DNA of 64,000 bases. Source: JANMZO01 sp963763135 (lineage in GTDB: Bacteria > Actinomycetota > Acidimicrobiia > Acidimicrobiales > JANYDT01). Positions 16,788 to 24,546 of this stretch are shown here, one piece after another. The stretch spans positions 124,001-188,000 of the forward strand of contig CAVXNJ010000011.1 in the NCBI GenBank assembly GCA_963763135.1, read 5' to 3'. A program made the translations under genes and the position numbers. Within the stretch, counting starts at the first letter, position 1; each line of letters begins with the position of its first letter. The notes under the pieces were generated by a model. That model ran no database searches. It worked only from the letters and a program-made list of their open reading frames with translations, and was not told where the DNA came from.

Positions 16788-17194
16788 CGCTGGGGCCTGG
16801 TGCGGATGTTGAGCTGTCCGGCAAGCCCGGCTGATCGGTGTGTCTCGATTTCTCGCATTTCGGGCGACCGGATCATTCGTTGGAACGCGTCGAGAGATGG
16901 GTACTCCACGAGTCCGACAGCGTCCCAGAGGTCCTCGACCTCGCCGATCAGCAGACCGGTTACGGCTCCGGAGTACACCACTCGGCCACCCAATGCTTCG
17001 ATCAGGGATCGCACCCCCGAGGCGTACCGGTCGTAGGCCTCACGCCCGGTCAGATGCGCGTCGCTGCCGTCGGGGTACTCGGCGTTCGTTCTGAAGCGAA
17101 GAAGGTTGACCATCACGAACGGGCCGTCGTCGGGCCCGGCGAAGAACGGTCCGATGGCCGATGGGCTCGGGGTCAGTGCGTTGGTGACCTGCAT
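16784..17194 (-). CDS. DUF1330 family protein
   Basis: A 136-residue ferredoxin-like-fold protein. GPFVMVNLLRFR, then AYDRYASGVRSLIEALGGRVVYSG and VEYPSLDAFQRMIRSPEM, is the DUF1330 pattern (dimeric alpha/beta barrel). ATG 17194 (MQVTNALTP) is preferred, because the longer frame runs through the divergent TetR gene. It overlaps the dehalogenase start by 4 nt. Function unknown; possibly acts on products of the dehalogenase. Confidence 0.75.
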   Translation of the reverse strand: MQVTNALTPSPSAIGPFFAGPDDGPFVMVNLLRFRTNAEYPDGSDAHLTGREAYDRYASGVRSLIEALGGRVVYSGAVTGLLIGEVEDLWDAVGLVEYPSLDAFQRMIRSPEMREIETHRSAGLAGQLNIRTRPQR

Positions 17195-17203
17195 GGTCAA
17201 GAA

Positions 17204-17220
17204 ATGTACACTATGTAGAT
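17204..17220. promoter_or_regulatory. Likely TetR operator in a divergent promoter
   Basis: ATGTACA-CTA-TGTAGAT is an imperfect inverted repeat (6 of 7 positions match) in the 54-nt gap between the divergent DUF1330/dehalogenase operon and the TetR gene. That is a standard place for a local TetR operator. Confidence 0.45.
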
Positions 17221-17248
17221 ATCTTCTCGCCCGACCCACGCGCCAGTG

Positions 17249-17824
17249 ATGAGCAAGCGCCCGTATCTGCGTGCCGAGGACCGGCACCGACAGCTTCTCG
17301 ACGCCGCCGGATCCCTGTTCGACCGATTCGGGTTCGGCGGGATCACCATGGCCGGCACAGCAACGGAAGCAGGTGTCAGCCGCCAGCTCGTCTACGACCA
17401 CTTCGCGGACCTCGATGCGCTCTACGAGGCGTTCGTGGCCGACCGACTTGCGGTCTACCGCGCCGGGCTGCCCGACGTCTCGGGGATGGAACCTGACGAG
17501 GCGACAGCCGCACTCTTCGCGCACCTCGTAACGATTCCGCCGAAAGATCGACGCGTGGTGCGTCTGCTCGTGGCCGATGTGGGTCTCACCGCGCTCGAAC
17601 GGGTCCGGGAACGCTTCCGCGACGAAGAGCTCTCAAGGTCGGCAAAGCACGCCCGCTCGGCTCGTCGTACACGACGAGCAAGTGCTGTGCTGTGGGCGAA
17701 CACGAGCGCCCTGCTCGCCCTCGCCGACGCCGTGACCGACGGTCATCTCACCGAAATCGAAGCAGCCCGTATGGCCGTCGGCATGGTGAGGGCGACATCG
17801 TCGCTACCGCACAATCTGGGTTGA
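17249..17824 (+). CDS. TetR family transcriptional regulator
   Basis: A 191-residue TetR protein. The N-terminal helix-turn-helix covers RQLLDAAGSLFDRFGFGGIT, then ATEAGVSRQLVYDHFADLDALYEAF. The ligand domain is of no recognised subtype. An in-frame GTG one codon before the ATG is an alternative start. It is transcribed divergently from DUF1330/dehalogenase with only 54 nt between, so it most likely controls that pair. Confidence 0.87.
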   Translation: MSKRPYLRAEDRHRQLLDAAGSLFDRFGFGGITMAGTATEAGVSRQLVYDHFADLDALYEAFVADRLAVYRAGLPDVSGMEPDEATAALFAHLVTIPPKDRRVVRLLVADVGLTALERVRERFRDEELSRSAKHARSARRTRRASAVLWANTSALLALADAVTDGHLTEIEAARMAVGMVRATSSLPHNLG

Positions 17825-17861
17825 CGTCAGCGGCAGCAGGTCAACGTGTGCCTGGAGTTCG

Positions 17862-18101
17862 GTGCTGACCTCTGGGATCGCCAGCGTGCACGCGGCGTTC
17901 ATGAAACAGATTCCCCTCAAGCGCATGGCCAGCCCGGAAGACATCGCCGGTGTCGCCACGTTTCTCGCCAGCAACGACGCAACGTACATTTCGGGAGTCA
18001 ACTTGTTCGTCGATGGTGGATGGGCACATACCGCGTATCCCGATCTCCGGCCACACCTGGCGGAACTCTTGAGTAAGGCAAACCCGCAGACGAATTCGTA
18101 A
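17862..18101 (+). pseudogene. C-terminal fragment of a short-chain dehydrogenase/reductase
   Basis: About 79 residues matching only the end of an SDR: IPLKRMASPEDIAGVATFLAS, then ATYISGVNLFVDGGW. The Rossmann GxxxGxG and the YxxxK catalytic residues are missing, and there is no matching upstream frame before the TetR stop at 17824. It looks like an N-terminally deleted relic. Confidence 0.75.
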
Positions 18102-18256
18102 CTCGATGATGTCGATCGGCCCGCCCAGCTGAGGATGCAGAATCGTCGTTACGACGACGTCGGTGCACACGCAGTGCCCCACGGCCTCATCCGGTCTACG
18201 GGCGCTCGATGGATGCCAAGGCTGTCTGGGCGTTGGTGTGTTGGACACCGACATCC

Positions 18257-18472
18257 TCATAAGCGCACTTGATCGGACCCCGAAGGCGGATAGCCACCGC
18301 CGGGCGGGAACGCACGGACAAGCAGCGCATCCGTACCCGCGGCCCCGGCGATCAACACCAGTAACGCAGCGACGAACACCGACCCGTCGACGCCCTTGAG
18401 CACGACCGCATCGGCCAGCATCGCAAAGGCCCACGCGACGGCGTTCCACATCCTCACACGTTGGCGCGACAT
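18257..18472 (-). CDS. Small two-helix membrane protein
   Basis: A 71-residue product: a short basic N-terminus (MSRQRVRMW), two hydrophobic segments (AVAWAFAMLADAVVLKG and SVFVAALLVLIAGAAGTDALL), then a Gly/Pro tail. The composition looks like a real membrane protein. GGAGTG precedes the ATG, as seen on the minus strand. No family recognised. Confidence 0.45.
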   Translation of the reverse strand: MSRQRVRMWNAVAWAFAMLADAVVLKGVDGSVFVAALLVLIAGAAGTDALLVRAFPPGGGYPPSGSDQVRL

Positions 18473-18562
18473 CACTCCCTCCTCACCGGCCAGTATGCGC
18501 GCCAGCATGCGGCACAAACCAGAGTCGAATGTCCCGCAGCGAGACTGCACCAAATGCAGTGT

Positions 18563-18745
18563 CAAACGCCCGTTCGTGGTCTGCAGATCGCGCAACGCGC
18601 CCGTCTCGGACGCTCCACCCCGGAGATCGCAGCCGAGCTGACTATCTCCACGCGCACCGTCGACAACCTTCTCGGTCGCGTCTATGCGAAGTGCGGAGTC
18701 GCCGGCCGCCTTGAGCTCGCGAGGGCGATCAACACGGCCGAGTAG
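18563..18745 (+). pseudogene. LuxR-type HTH fragment
   Basis: The C-terminal helix-turn-helix of a LuxR regulator is clear (STPEIAAELTISTRTVDNLLGRVYAKCGV). The upstream part is degraded: the usual LTxRExEV entry is absent, and no sensor or ATPase domain precedes it in frame. Probably a remnant. Confidence 0.55.
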
Positions 18746-18773
18746 CCGCGGCTTGAGGCGTGGAGGACGGAAA

Positions 18774-20011
18774 TCAGTCCGCGGCGCGTTGGTTCAGGTA
18801 GCGCTGCTCGGGAATGCTTGACGTGAGGCTGGCGGCGAGCCGGAAGGCGGCACGCGCTTCCGGGAGATGGCCGGCGAGTTCGAGCAGGTGAGCGTTCGCC
18901 GAGTGGAGTCGATGGTTGTGCCGCTGGTCGCTGGCGTTGAGAAGGGGCGCCAGAGCGAGGAGGCCTGCCTGCGGCCCGTGCGCCATGCCGATCGCGACTG
19001 CGAGGTTGAGCGTTACTGTCGGAGAGGGGGCGATACGTTCGAGCATGCGGTACAGAATGACGATTTGTAACCAGTCAGTTTCCGCAGCAGTCGCGGCTCC
19101 GGCGTGCACGGCAGCGATTGCGGCCTGCAGTTGAAAGGGACCAATCGGGCCGGCGGAAAGCGCCTCCTCTATGAGTTGTGTGCCTCGTGCAATGGCCGAC
19201 TTATCCCAGCTCGCCCGGTCTTGCCGGTCGAGGGGAATGAGGTTGCCATCGCGGTCCTGCCGAGCTGCGGCACGCGAGTGGCTCAGCAACATCAGTGCGA
19301 GTAGGCCGGTCGTTTCGGTGTCGTCGGGCACGGCGTCGTGCAACAGGCCGGTAACCCGAATGGCTTCTGTTGCCACGTCGATATCCATCAGCTTCGCGCC
19401 AGCGGATCGGGTGTGACCCGCTGTGAAGGCGATGTACAGCGCGTGACGGACGGCGTGGAGCCGTTTGGGTAGGTCGTCGGTGGTGGGTGTGGGAAGACGT
19501 GCGTCGTGAGCCCTGATCGTCGCCTTGGCCCGACTGATGCGTTGCGCCATGGTGGCCTCAGGGACCAGAAACGCTGCCGCGATTTGTGAGGTGGTAAGGC
19601 CGGCGACGGCACGCAGCATGAGGGCCACGCTGGAGGCGTCGCTGAGGTCGGGATCGGCGCAGAGCAGCAACATCTGCAGGGTGTCGTCACAGTTGGATTT
19701 GAGCGGGTCGTCGGCCGACGACGGTGAGACCAAAGCGTCGGCCATGAGCTGTTCCGCGTCTCGGAGTTCTCGCTGTGTTCGCGCGTGTCGTCTCGGCGTT
19801 GCGCGTCGACGAGCTTGTGCGACGCGACCTGGATCAGCCAGCCCCGTGGGTAGCTGGGCAGCCCCTCGGCCGGCCACTGCTGCGCCGCGGCGAGGAGTGC
19901 CTCCTGCAGGGCGTCCTCGCACGCGGTGAAGTCGCCGTGGCGCCGAAGCAAAGCGGCCAAGACGTGGGGCGCCTGTTCCCGCCACAGCTCTTCTAGGCCG
20001 GTTCGGCTCAC
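18774..20011 (-). pseudogene. ECF sigma factor, DUF6596 (SigJ-like) family, frameshifted
   Basis: The N-terminal frame from GTG 20011 (VSRTGLEELWREQAPHV) holds sigma region 2 and ends at KLVDAQRRDDTRE. The C-terminal frame resumes with QRELRDAEQLMADAL, then region 4 (MLRAVAGLTTSQIAAAFLV, MAQRISRAKATIR), and the long DUF6596 TPR-like extension to the stop. A one-base indel near 19778-19790 joins them. The GTG start overlaps the YCII stop (GTGA). The YCII-sigma pair is a standard actinobacterial arrangement. The frameshift may be a sequencing error; otherwise this is a recent pseudogene. Confidence 0.85.
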
Positions 20012-20400
20012 TGATCGTTGCCACCCGGCCACATAGCGGGACGCAACTCGATCGTTTCACCGGGGCCGGCGAACGCGCGGGCAATCTCCTCGGCCCGCTC
20101 GCGGGTGGCGACGTCGATCAGGAAGTAGCCGGCGAACTGCTCTTTAGTCTCGGCGTATGGGCCGTCGGTAGCCAGCGGTTTGCCCGCATCCCAGCGGAAG
20201 AGCGTCGCCGATCTCGGGTCGGCCAACGCTTCCGCGGAGACGATCTCACCGTTGGCGCCGGCTTGTGCCATCACGGCCTCCCACTCGGCGCTCAGCTGGG
20301 CACGAGTCTCCGCCGGTAGCTCCTGGTGCTCGGCAAGGTAGTCGGACGTTGGGTGGCCCCACGGCTGGGGGTTGGAATGAATCAAGATGACGAATTTCAT
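20008..20400 (-). CDS. YCII-related domain protein
   Basis: A 130-residue dimeric alpha/beta-barrel protein. MKFVILIHSNP opens it, and 'DGPYAETKEQFAGYFLIDV' is the DGPF signature of the family. ATG 20400 is preceded by GGAGC. It lies immediately upstream of, and overlaps, the ECF sigma gene, the usual partner; members are thought to modulate or be regulated by the cognate sigma factor. Confidence 0.88.
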   Translation of the reverse strand: MKFVILIHSNPQPWGHPTSDYLAEHQELPAETRAQLSAEWEAVMAQAGANGEIVSAEALADPRSATLFRWDAGKPLATDGPYAETKEQFAGYFLIDVATRERAEEIARAFAGPGETIELRPAMWPGGNDQ

Positions 20401-20554
20401 CAATGCTCCCTGTGTAGTGCGGTCAGGCCGCAGTATCGACAACCGGAACGTCGAAACCGGCATGGATCGTTCGACATTTCTTCGTCGAGTTTTGTCGAGA
20501 TCTTCTCCGCGGCTTCGACGTTCCGGGCATCAACCGATGCTTCAAGGAGCGACC

Positions 20555-21052
20555 ATGACGTGCAACCCGATTCTTTCGCAGCTGGCCTCACAACACCAAC
20601 GCATCATCGGAATAGTCGATGAGCTCACCGATGACCAGTTGCGCACTCGCCCTCTCGGATCGGGCTGGTCGCTACTGGCCATGATCAACCATGTCGGTGT
20701 AACAACGCAGTTCTGGCTGCGCGAAGTCATGCTCGGACTGCATCCAGAGACCTCACCCGGCGATGATTTCGATGTCCCCGTCGATGCGGACGCTTCGTTG
20801 CTGCTCAAGGGCTTCGTGGAGTCGAGCGGGTCCGCCCTGACCGGCGTCGCGGACCTTCCGCTGAGCACGCCGCCCGCCTGGTGGCCAGAGGGGGAATGGG
20901 GCGGATGGCGCCTGCACAACCTGGAGGAGGTGCTCCTCCACCTCCTCGTAGAAACGGCATGCCACGCGGGTCACCTCGACGCAGCACGAGAACTCATCGA
21001 CGGCGGTACCTGGAACTACGCCACCGGACGAGTGGACACGCCAGGCCATTGA
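20555..21052 (+). CDS. DinB/DUF664 (mycothiol transferase-like) protein
   Basis: A 165-residue four-helix DinB-fold protein. Likely metal-ligand histidines are in MINHVGVT (about residue 47) and in the final ETACHAGHLDAARELIDG. GSGWSLLAMINHVG and HAGHLDAAR match the DUF664 pattern of actinobacteria. AAGGAG sits 5 nt before ATG 20555. Probably a metal-dependent thiol (mycothiol) transferase; substrate unknown. Confidence 0.78.
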   Translation: MTCNPILSQLASQHQRIIGIVDELTDDQLRTRPLGSGWSLLAMINHVGVTTQFWLREVMLGLHPETSPGDDFDVPVDADASLLLKGFVESSGSALTGVADLPLSTPPAWWPEGEWGGWRLHNLEEVLLHLLVETACHAGHLDAARELIDGGTWNYATGRVDTPGH

Positions 21053-21192
21053 TTACCTCTGCCTCCGGGGCCGTGCGTTGTGCGGTTTAGTTGAGGTGTA
21101 GGCACTGCTAAGCGCGCTTGGCTCTGCGTCAGCGATCGGGTTGGTCTGTGGATCAGCGATCGTCTTGGTGTCTAGAAGTGCGTGACGCACCA

Positions 21193-22140
21193 CTAGGCAG
21201 GTCGGTTGGGCCAGGTGATGTCGACGCAAACGCCGAAGTGGTCGCTGGCGACGATGCCGGTCATCGGCTCGTCGAACACGACTGCGGCGTTGAGCACGCG
21301 TCCTCCCCTCCCGGGTCGGTAGAAGGGGTCGCCGACGAACACGTAGTCGATGCGTTTGCGGTGCACGTTCATGCCTGCCGCGATCGGGTTTCGGGTCCAG
21401 TCGTTGGTCAGACCCGGGCCCGATGCGGCACCTCCGGTGGCGGCGACGCGCCAAGCGTCTTGCCAAAACGTGTCGTGCCCGTCGAGGGAGGTGAACCCCG
21501 TCAGGTAGCGGATCTCGTCGGACTCGGGCTCGGCATTGAAGTCACCACACAGAATTGGCGGCATGGGCGAGCGGGTGGCGGCCAGGTGATCGCGTGGGCC
21601 ACGCATGTCCTTCACGTAGGAATCAATGAAGCGGACTTGTGTGCGCCGGTGCCGAGCGTCGACGGGTGCCGCGGCGAGATGGGCCACGAAGATGTCGAGC
21701 CCGGCGGTCGACGCGTGCACCAACTCCCACGGAAATGCGCCGATGCCGAACGGATCGGGTAACGATTGATCAACTGGTAAGCGCACATATGACCATGAGT
21801 CGATGGGCCACCGCGACAGCACGGCCGTTCCGAATTTGGTGGACGGGTCGCCGGTTGTGCCGGTAGGAAATTCGCCCTCGAAGCGCATGTGCCAGTGAAT
21901 CGGCGAGCCGTCGAAACCCGGTGCATCGGAACCCACGGCGCACAGGTCAACGATCTCCTGTGCGGTGTTCGTCGTGGGGTCGGTCTGTGACGCTTCTTCG
22001 AGGCAGACCACATCGGGCTGAAGCCGTAGGAGCCACGCGGCAATCTCGTGTTTTCGTCGAGCCCAATCGGGTTCGAACAACGATCCGATGTTGAGCTGAA
22101 CGACGCGCAGGCTGGTGGGGATCTCACCCATTGCGCTCAC
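21193..22140 (-). CDS. Endonuclease/exonuclease/phosphatase (EEP) family hydrolase
   Basis: A 315-residue EEP-fold protein. LRVVQLNIGSL (metal-ligand Asn), DVVCLEE (metal-ligand Glu), ILCGDFNAEPES (catalytic GDFN), RIDYVFVG and IVASDHFGVCVDI (SDH, catalytic His) are all present in order, so it should be active. Members cleave DNA, phospholipid or inositol phosphates; the substrate here is not clear. The start may be GTG 22140 or ATG 22131. Confidence 0.83.
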   Translation of the reverse strand: MSAMGEIPTSLRVVQLNIGSLFEPDWARRKHEIAAWLLRLQPDVVCLEEASQTDPTTNTAQEIVDLCAVGSDAPGFDGSPIHWHMRFEGEFPTGTTGDPSTKFGTAVLSRWPIDSWSYVRLPVDQSLPDPFGIGAFPWELVHASTAGLDIFVAHLAAAPVDARHRRTQVRFIDSYVKDMRGPRDHLAATRSPMPPILCGDFNAEPESDEIRYLTGFTSLDGHDTFWQDAWRVAATGGAASGPGLTNDWTRNPIAAGMNVHRKRIDYVFVGDPFYRPGRGGRVLNAAVVFDEPMTGIVASDHFGVCVDITWPNRPA

Positions 22141-22775
22141 AAATTCGTCTGTACACGAGCGTGGTACGGCAGCCGTTCAGGCCAGCGATTCCGGAGCCAA
22201 CAGTTGCATTCCACGGGAAGAACTTAGCGTGAAGATCTGAGTCGCAAGCGTCACGCTTGGCAGCAACGATATGCGCGCTTAGGGCGTAGCGTTCCCCGCG
22301 GGTATTGAGCTGAAGGTGCAATGACCTTCTTCGACTAGGACCCGATATCGATTGCTGGAACAGTGCGAACGGTAGTGCTGGGTGCCGTGGTGGTACGAAC
22401 GGCGGGGGCCTTCCCGCCCGTTTCGCAGCCGATCCCGTCACCGAAATCGTGACCCGCATTTGTGACCGACACGAACGGCAGAGTCGCGGCGTGCCCTTTT
22501 TGGTGCCACAAGCCGTGCAGGTAAAGAACCCGGAGCCGTAGCGTCCCAATGCCACAAGTGCGTTGGATCCCTTGCCGCTCTTGCACCTGTACGTTTCGCG
22601 TTCGGCCGCGTTCGCACACTCCGAGACGGGCAGCGCTCTACCGGCTTCTTCTTTGATCCGCCTGGGACACGGCTCCTGGACCGTGACTGGCGAAGAAATG
22701 ACGGAACTCGGACGCTGTTCACGCAGTCTCCACCTCGGCTCTAGGATTGTCATACCGTTCAGAAAGAATGTGGGC
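22141..22775. other. Intergenic region without a confident gene
   Basis: No convincing coding region. A minus-strand frame here contains CTACGTKKGTPRLCRSC, which looks like a CxxC...CxxC zinc ribbon, but its surroundings are low-complexity basic sequence with no good start. Recorded as a possibility only. Confidence 0.3.
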
Positions 22776-23267
22776 ATGTCAACGACAACACCTTCTCGAT
22801 TGGCCAAAGCCAAGATTGAACAGATCGCTGAGGAGTTCGCTCGCGAGGTTCAATATGCGCCAGGTTCGAACTTGATCGAAATGGTAAAGACCTGGGGCCA
22901 TGTGGTCCGGGTCGCAGACGGAGACGTGCCCGCGGAGTCGCTTCATATCGATGAGAACGGTCGCATGGACATTGTGCTCCCGACCCACACGTCGCAAGCC
23001 CGTGACTGTTTCACCGTCGCACACGAGATCGGCCACTTCGTCCTGCATCACCGAAAGGGCGGCCCGGCCGAGCGATACAACCGCAGCGGTACCGATCAAG
23101 CGGAGATCGAGGCGAACTGGTTTGCTGCGGCGTTCCTCATGCCGAAGCAGGCATTTACTGACGCACTCAACGAGCTCCCGCTATTCCGAGTCGCGTCGAA
23201 GTTTGGGGTGTCGGAATCGGCCGCCGCAGTCCGGGCCCGCTCGCTCGGAATCTCCCCGAAGGAATGA
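22776..23267 (+). CDS. ImmA/IrrE family metallo-endopeptidase
   Basis: A 163-residue zinc peptidase of the ImmA/IrrE (DUF955) family. FTVAHEIGHFVLHH contains the HExxH site. The downstream 'EIEANWFAAAFLMP' supplies the third ligand Glu and the family's second signature, and VASKFGVSESAAAVR is the usual closing helix pair. There is no XRE domain. These enzymes typically cleave a partner repressor, for example in phage/ICE and DNA-damage control. Start ATG 22776. The stop overlaps the cyclase-like gene (ATGA), so the peptidase is coupled to it rather than to an XRE repressor, which is unusual. Confidence 0.87.
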   Translation: MSTTTPSRLAKAKIEQIAEEFAREVQYAPGSNLIEMVKTWGHVVRVADGDVPAESLHIDENGRMDIVLPTHTSQARDCFTVAHEIGHFVLHHRKGGPAERYNRSGTDQAEIEANWFAAAFLMPKQAFTDALNELPLFRVASKFGVSESAAAVRARSLGISPKE

Positions 23268-24292
23268 AACCACCGATCACTCGGCTCTTTCTTTCGGCAG
23301 ACATTGCCGGCTCCACGGCATACAAACAGCGGATGATGACAACCGAGCTCGAAACATGGCCATCGGTATTCATCAAATTCTTCCAAGGTCTGCCCGGCTA
23401 CTTCAAGGATTCGCTTGAATCACGAACGCTTGAACTGGCAAATCCCGATTTGGTGCGAGCACCGGCGCCCGTGTTGTGGAAGGCGATCGGTGACGAGATT
23501 GTCTTCTGGCAGGAAGTGAGATCTGAGGATCACGTCGGTCTTGCTGTCTTGGCGTGGAGAGACGCCATTCTCAAGTTCAGGGGCGATCTCAAAGCCCCGA
23601 ACCTCGACGTGAAGGCTGCCGCGTGGACGGCGTCGTTCCCCTTCCCGAACCGAGAGATTGCGGTACCGAAAGCGTTGGATGCGGCGCGAATGCCGGCACA
23701 AGCGATCAGCGCAAACGAGGAATTTCTCGAACAGCACGATGACCACGTCCTCGACTTCATCGGGCCAAATATCGATACGGGCTTTCGACTGGCGGCACGG
23801 TCCAACCCCAATCAGTTCCAAGTTTCGTTGGAAGTGGCAGAGATCCTGGTCGACTTCCCTCTGGCTGACGCCAACCAGATCTACTACGGCGGACAAGTCG
23901 AACTGAAGGGCGTCCACGGCGGGCGGCCGTATCCGACGTTCTGGCTCGACTCCTATCCCGACGACAAATTCGCTGAAGCGGAACGTCAGCTGCTGGGAAC
24001 GAAGCCAGCAACGTCAGCGCAAGTCTCAGCGATGGTCGACGCCGCTCTTGACGCAGCCAAGATGCCCCGCTGCTGGCTTGCCGATTCGTCCGACACGCAA
24101 TACACCCACGCTCCGAAGCAGGGAATCGACGACGCCATCCGCAGAATCAATATCCACCTTGTCGAAAATCCGGAAGAACCGGTCGTCACCGAAGAAGCCG
24201 GTTCCGACGTCAACGATGCGAGCCTGACTGTCAACGTGAGACAGTCGGCAGCCAATATCGGCGCTTTGGCCAGTTCGGAGCTCGAGCCGTAG
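23264..24292 (+). CDS. Class III nucleotide cyclase-like protein
   Basis: A 342-residue protein. LFLSADIAGSTAYKQR (Asp of metal site A), KAIGDEIVFW (second Asp), and GPNIDTGFRLAARSNPNQFQVS (the Asn/Arg-type transition-state region) follow the order and spacing of class III adenylate/guanylate cyclase homology domains, the same fold used by Pycsar pyrimidine cyclases. Both metal Asp residues look intact, so activity is plausible. The last 100 residues are helical and polar with no membrane segment. The gene starts inside the ImmA/IrrE stop. Family assignment rests on motif reading; nucleotide specificity cannot be judged. Confidence 0.65.
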   Translation: MKPPITRLFLSADIAGSTAYKQRMMTTELETWPSVFIKFFQGLPGYFKDSLESRTLELANPDLVRAPAPVLWKAIGDEIVFWQEVRSEDHVGLAVLAWRDAILKFRGDLKAPNLDVKAAAWTASFPFPNREIAVPKALDAARMPAQAISANEEFLEQHDDHVLDFIGPNIDTGFRLAARSNPNQFQVSLEVAEILVDFPLADANQIYYGGQVELKGVHGGRPYPTFWLDSYPDDKFAEAERQLLGTKPATSAQVSAMVDAALDAAKMPRCWLADSSDTQYTHAPKQGIDDAIRRINIHLVENPEEPVVTEEAGSDVNDASLTVNVRQSAANIGALASSELEP

Positions 24293-24318
24293 CGGTACGA
24301 ACGTCGGGACGCTCACAA

Positions 24319-24362
24319 CGTGATCGAGGAACGCATCAAGACGGTGATGACCGACGCGACCG
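24319..24362 (+). repeat. Relic copy of part of the 34844-35749 gene
   Basis: The first 39 bases are identical to 35599-35637 within the secreted-protein gene, followed by one mismatch and then ACC. Flanking sequence differs apart from a short similar stretch just upstream. It lies in the non-coding gap before the RTX gene and probably marks a deleted paralogue. Confidence 0.75.
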
Positions 24363-24546
24363 CTCCAGACGCCAGGTCGACGGTACGAAGAAATTGTTGA
24401 AAACCTTGTCAATTGTGAACTCAACCACATAGAGTGGTGGCATGCGGAGTTCTCTGCTGACCTCGTCGTAACGCGATCGACATCCGCCCTTTCCCGGTGG
24501 CTGCCTTTCATGGACGCACGACTCCTACACGGAAAGAAGTTTGTTC

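Noticed and set aside
22335..22619. Minus-strand ORF with a zinc-ribbon-like neighbour frame
   Set aside because: The cysteines lie in a different frame from this ORF, and neither frame has a good start or family.
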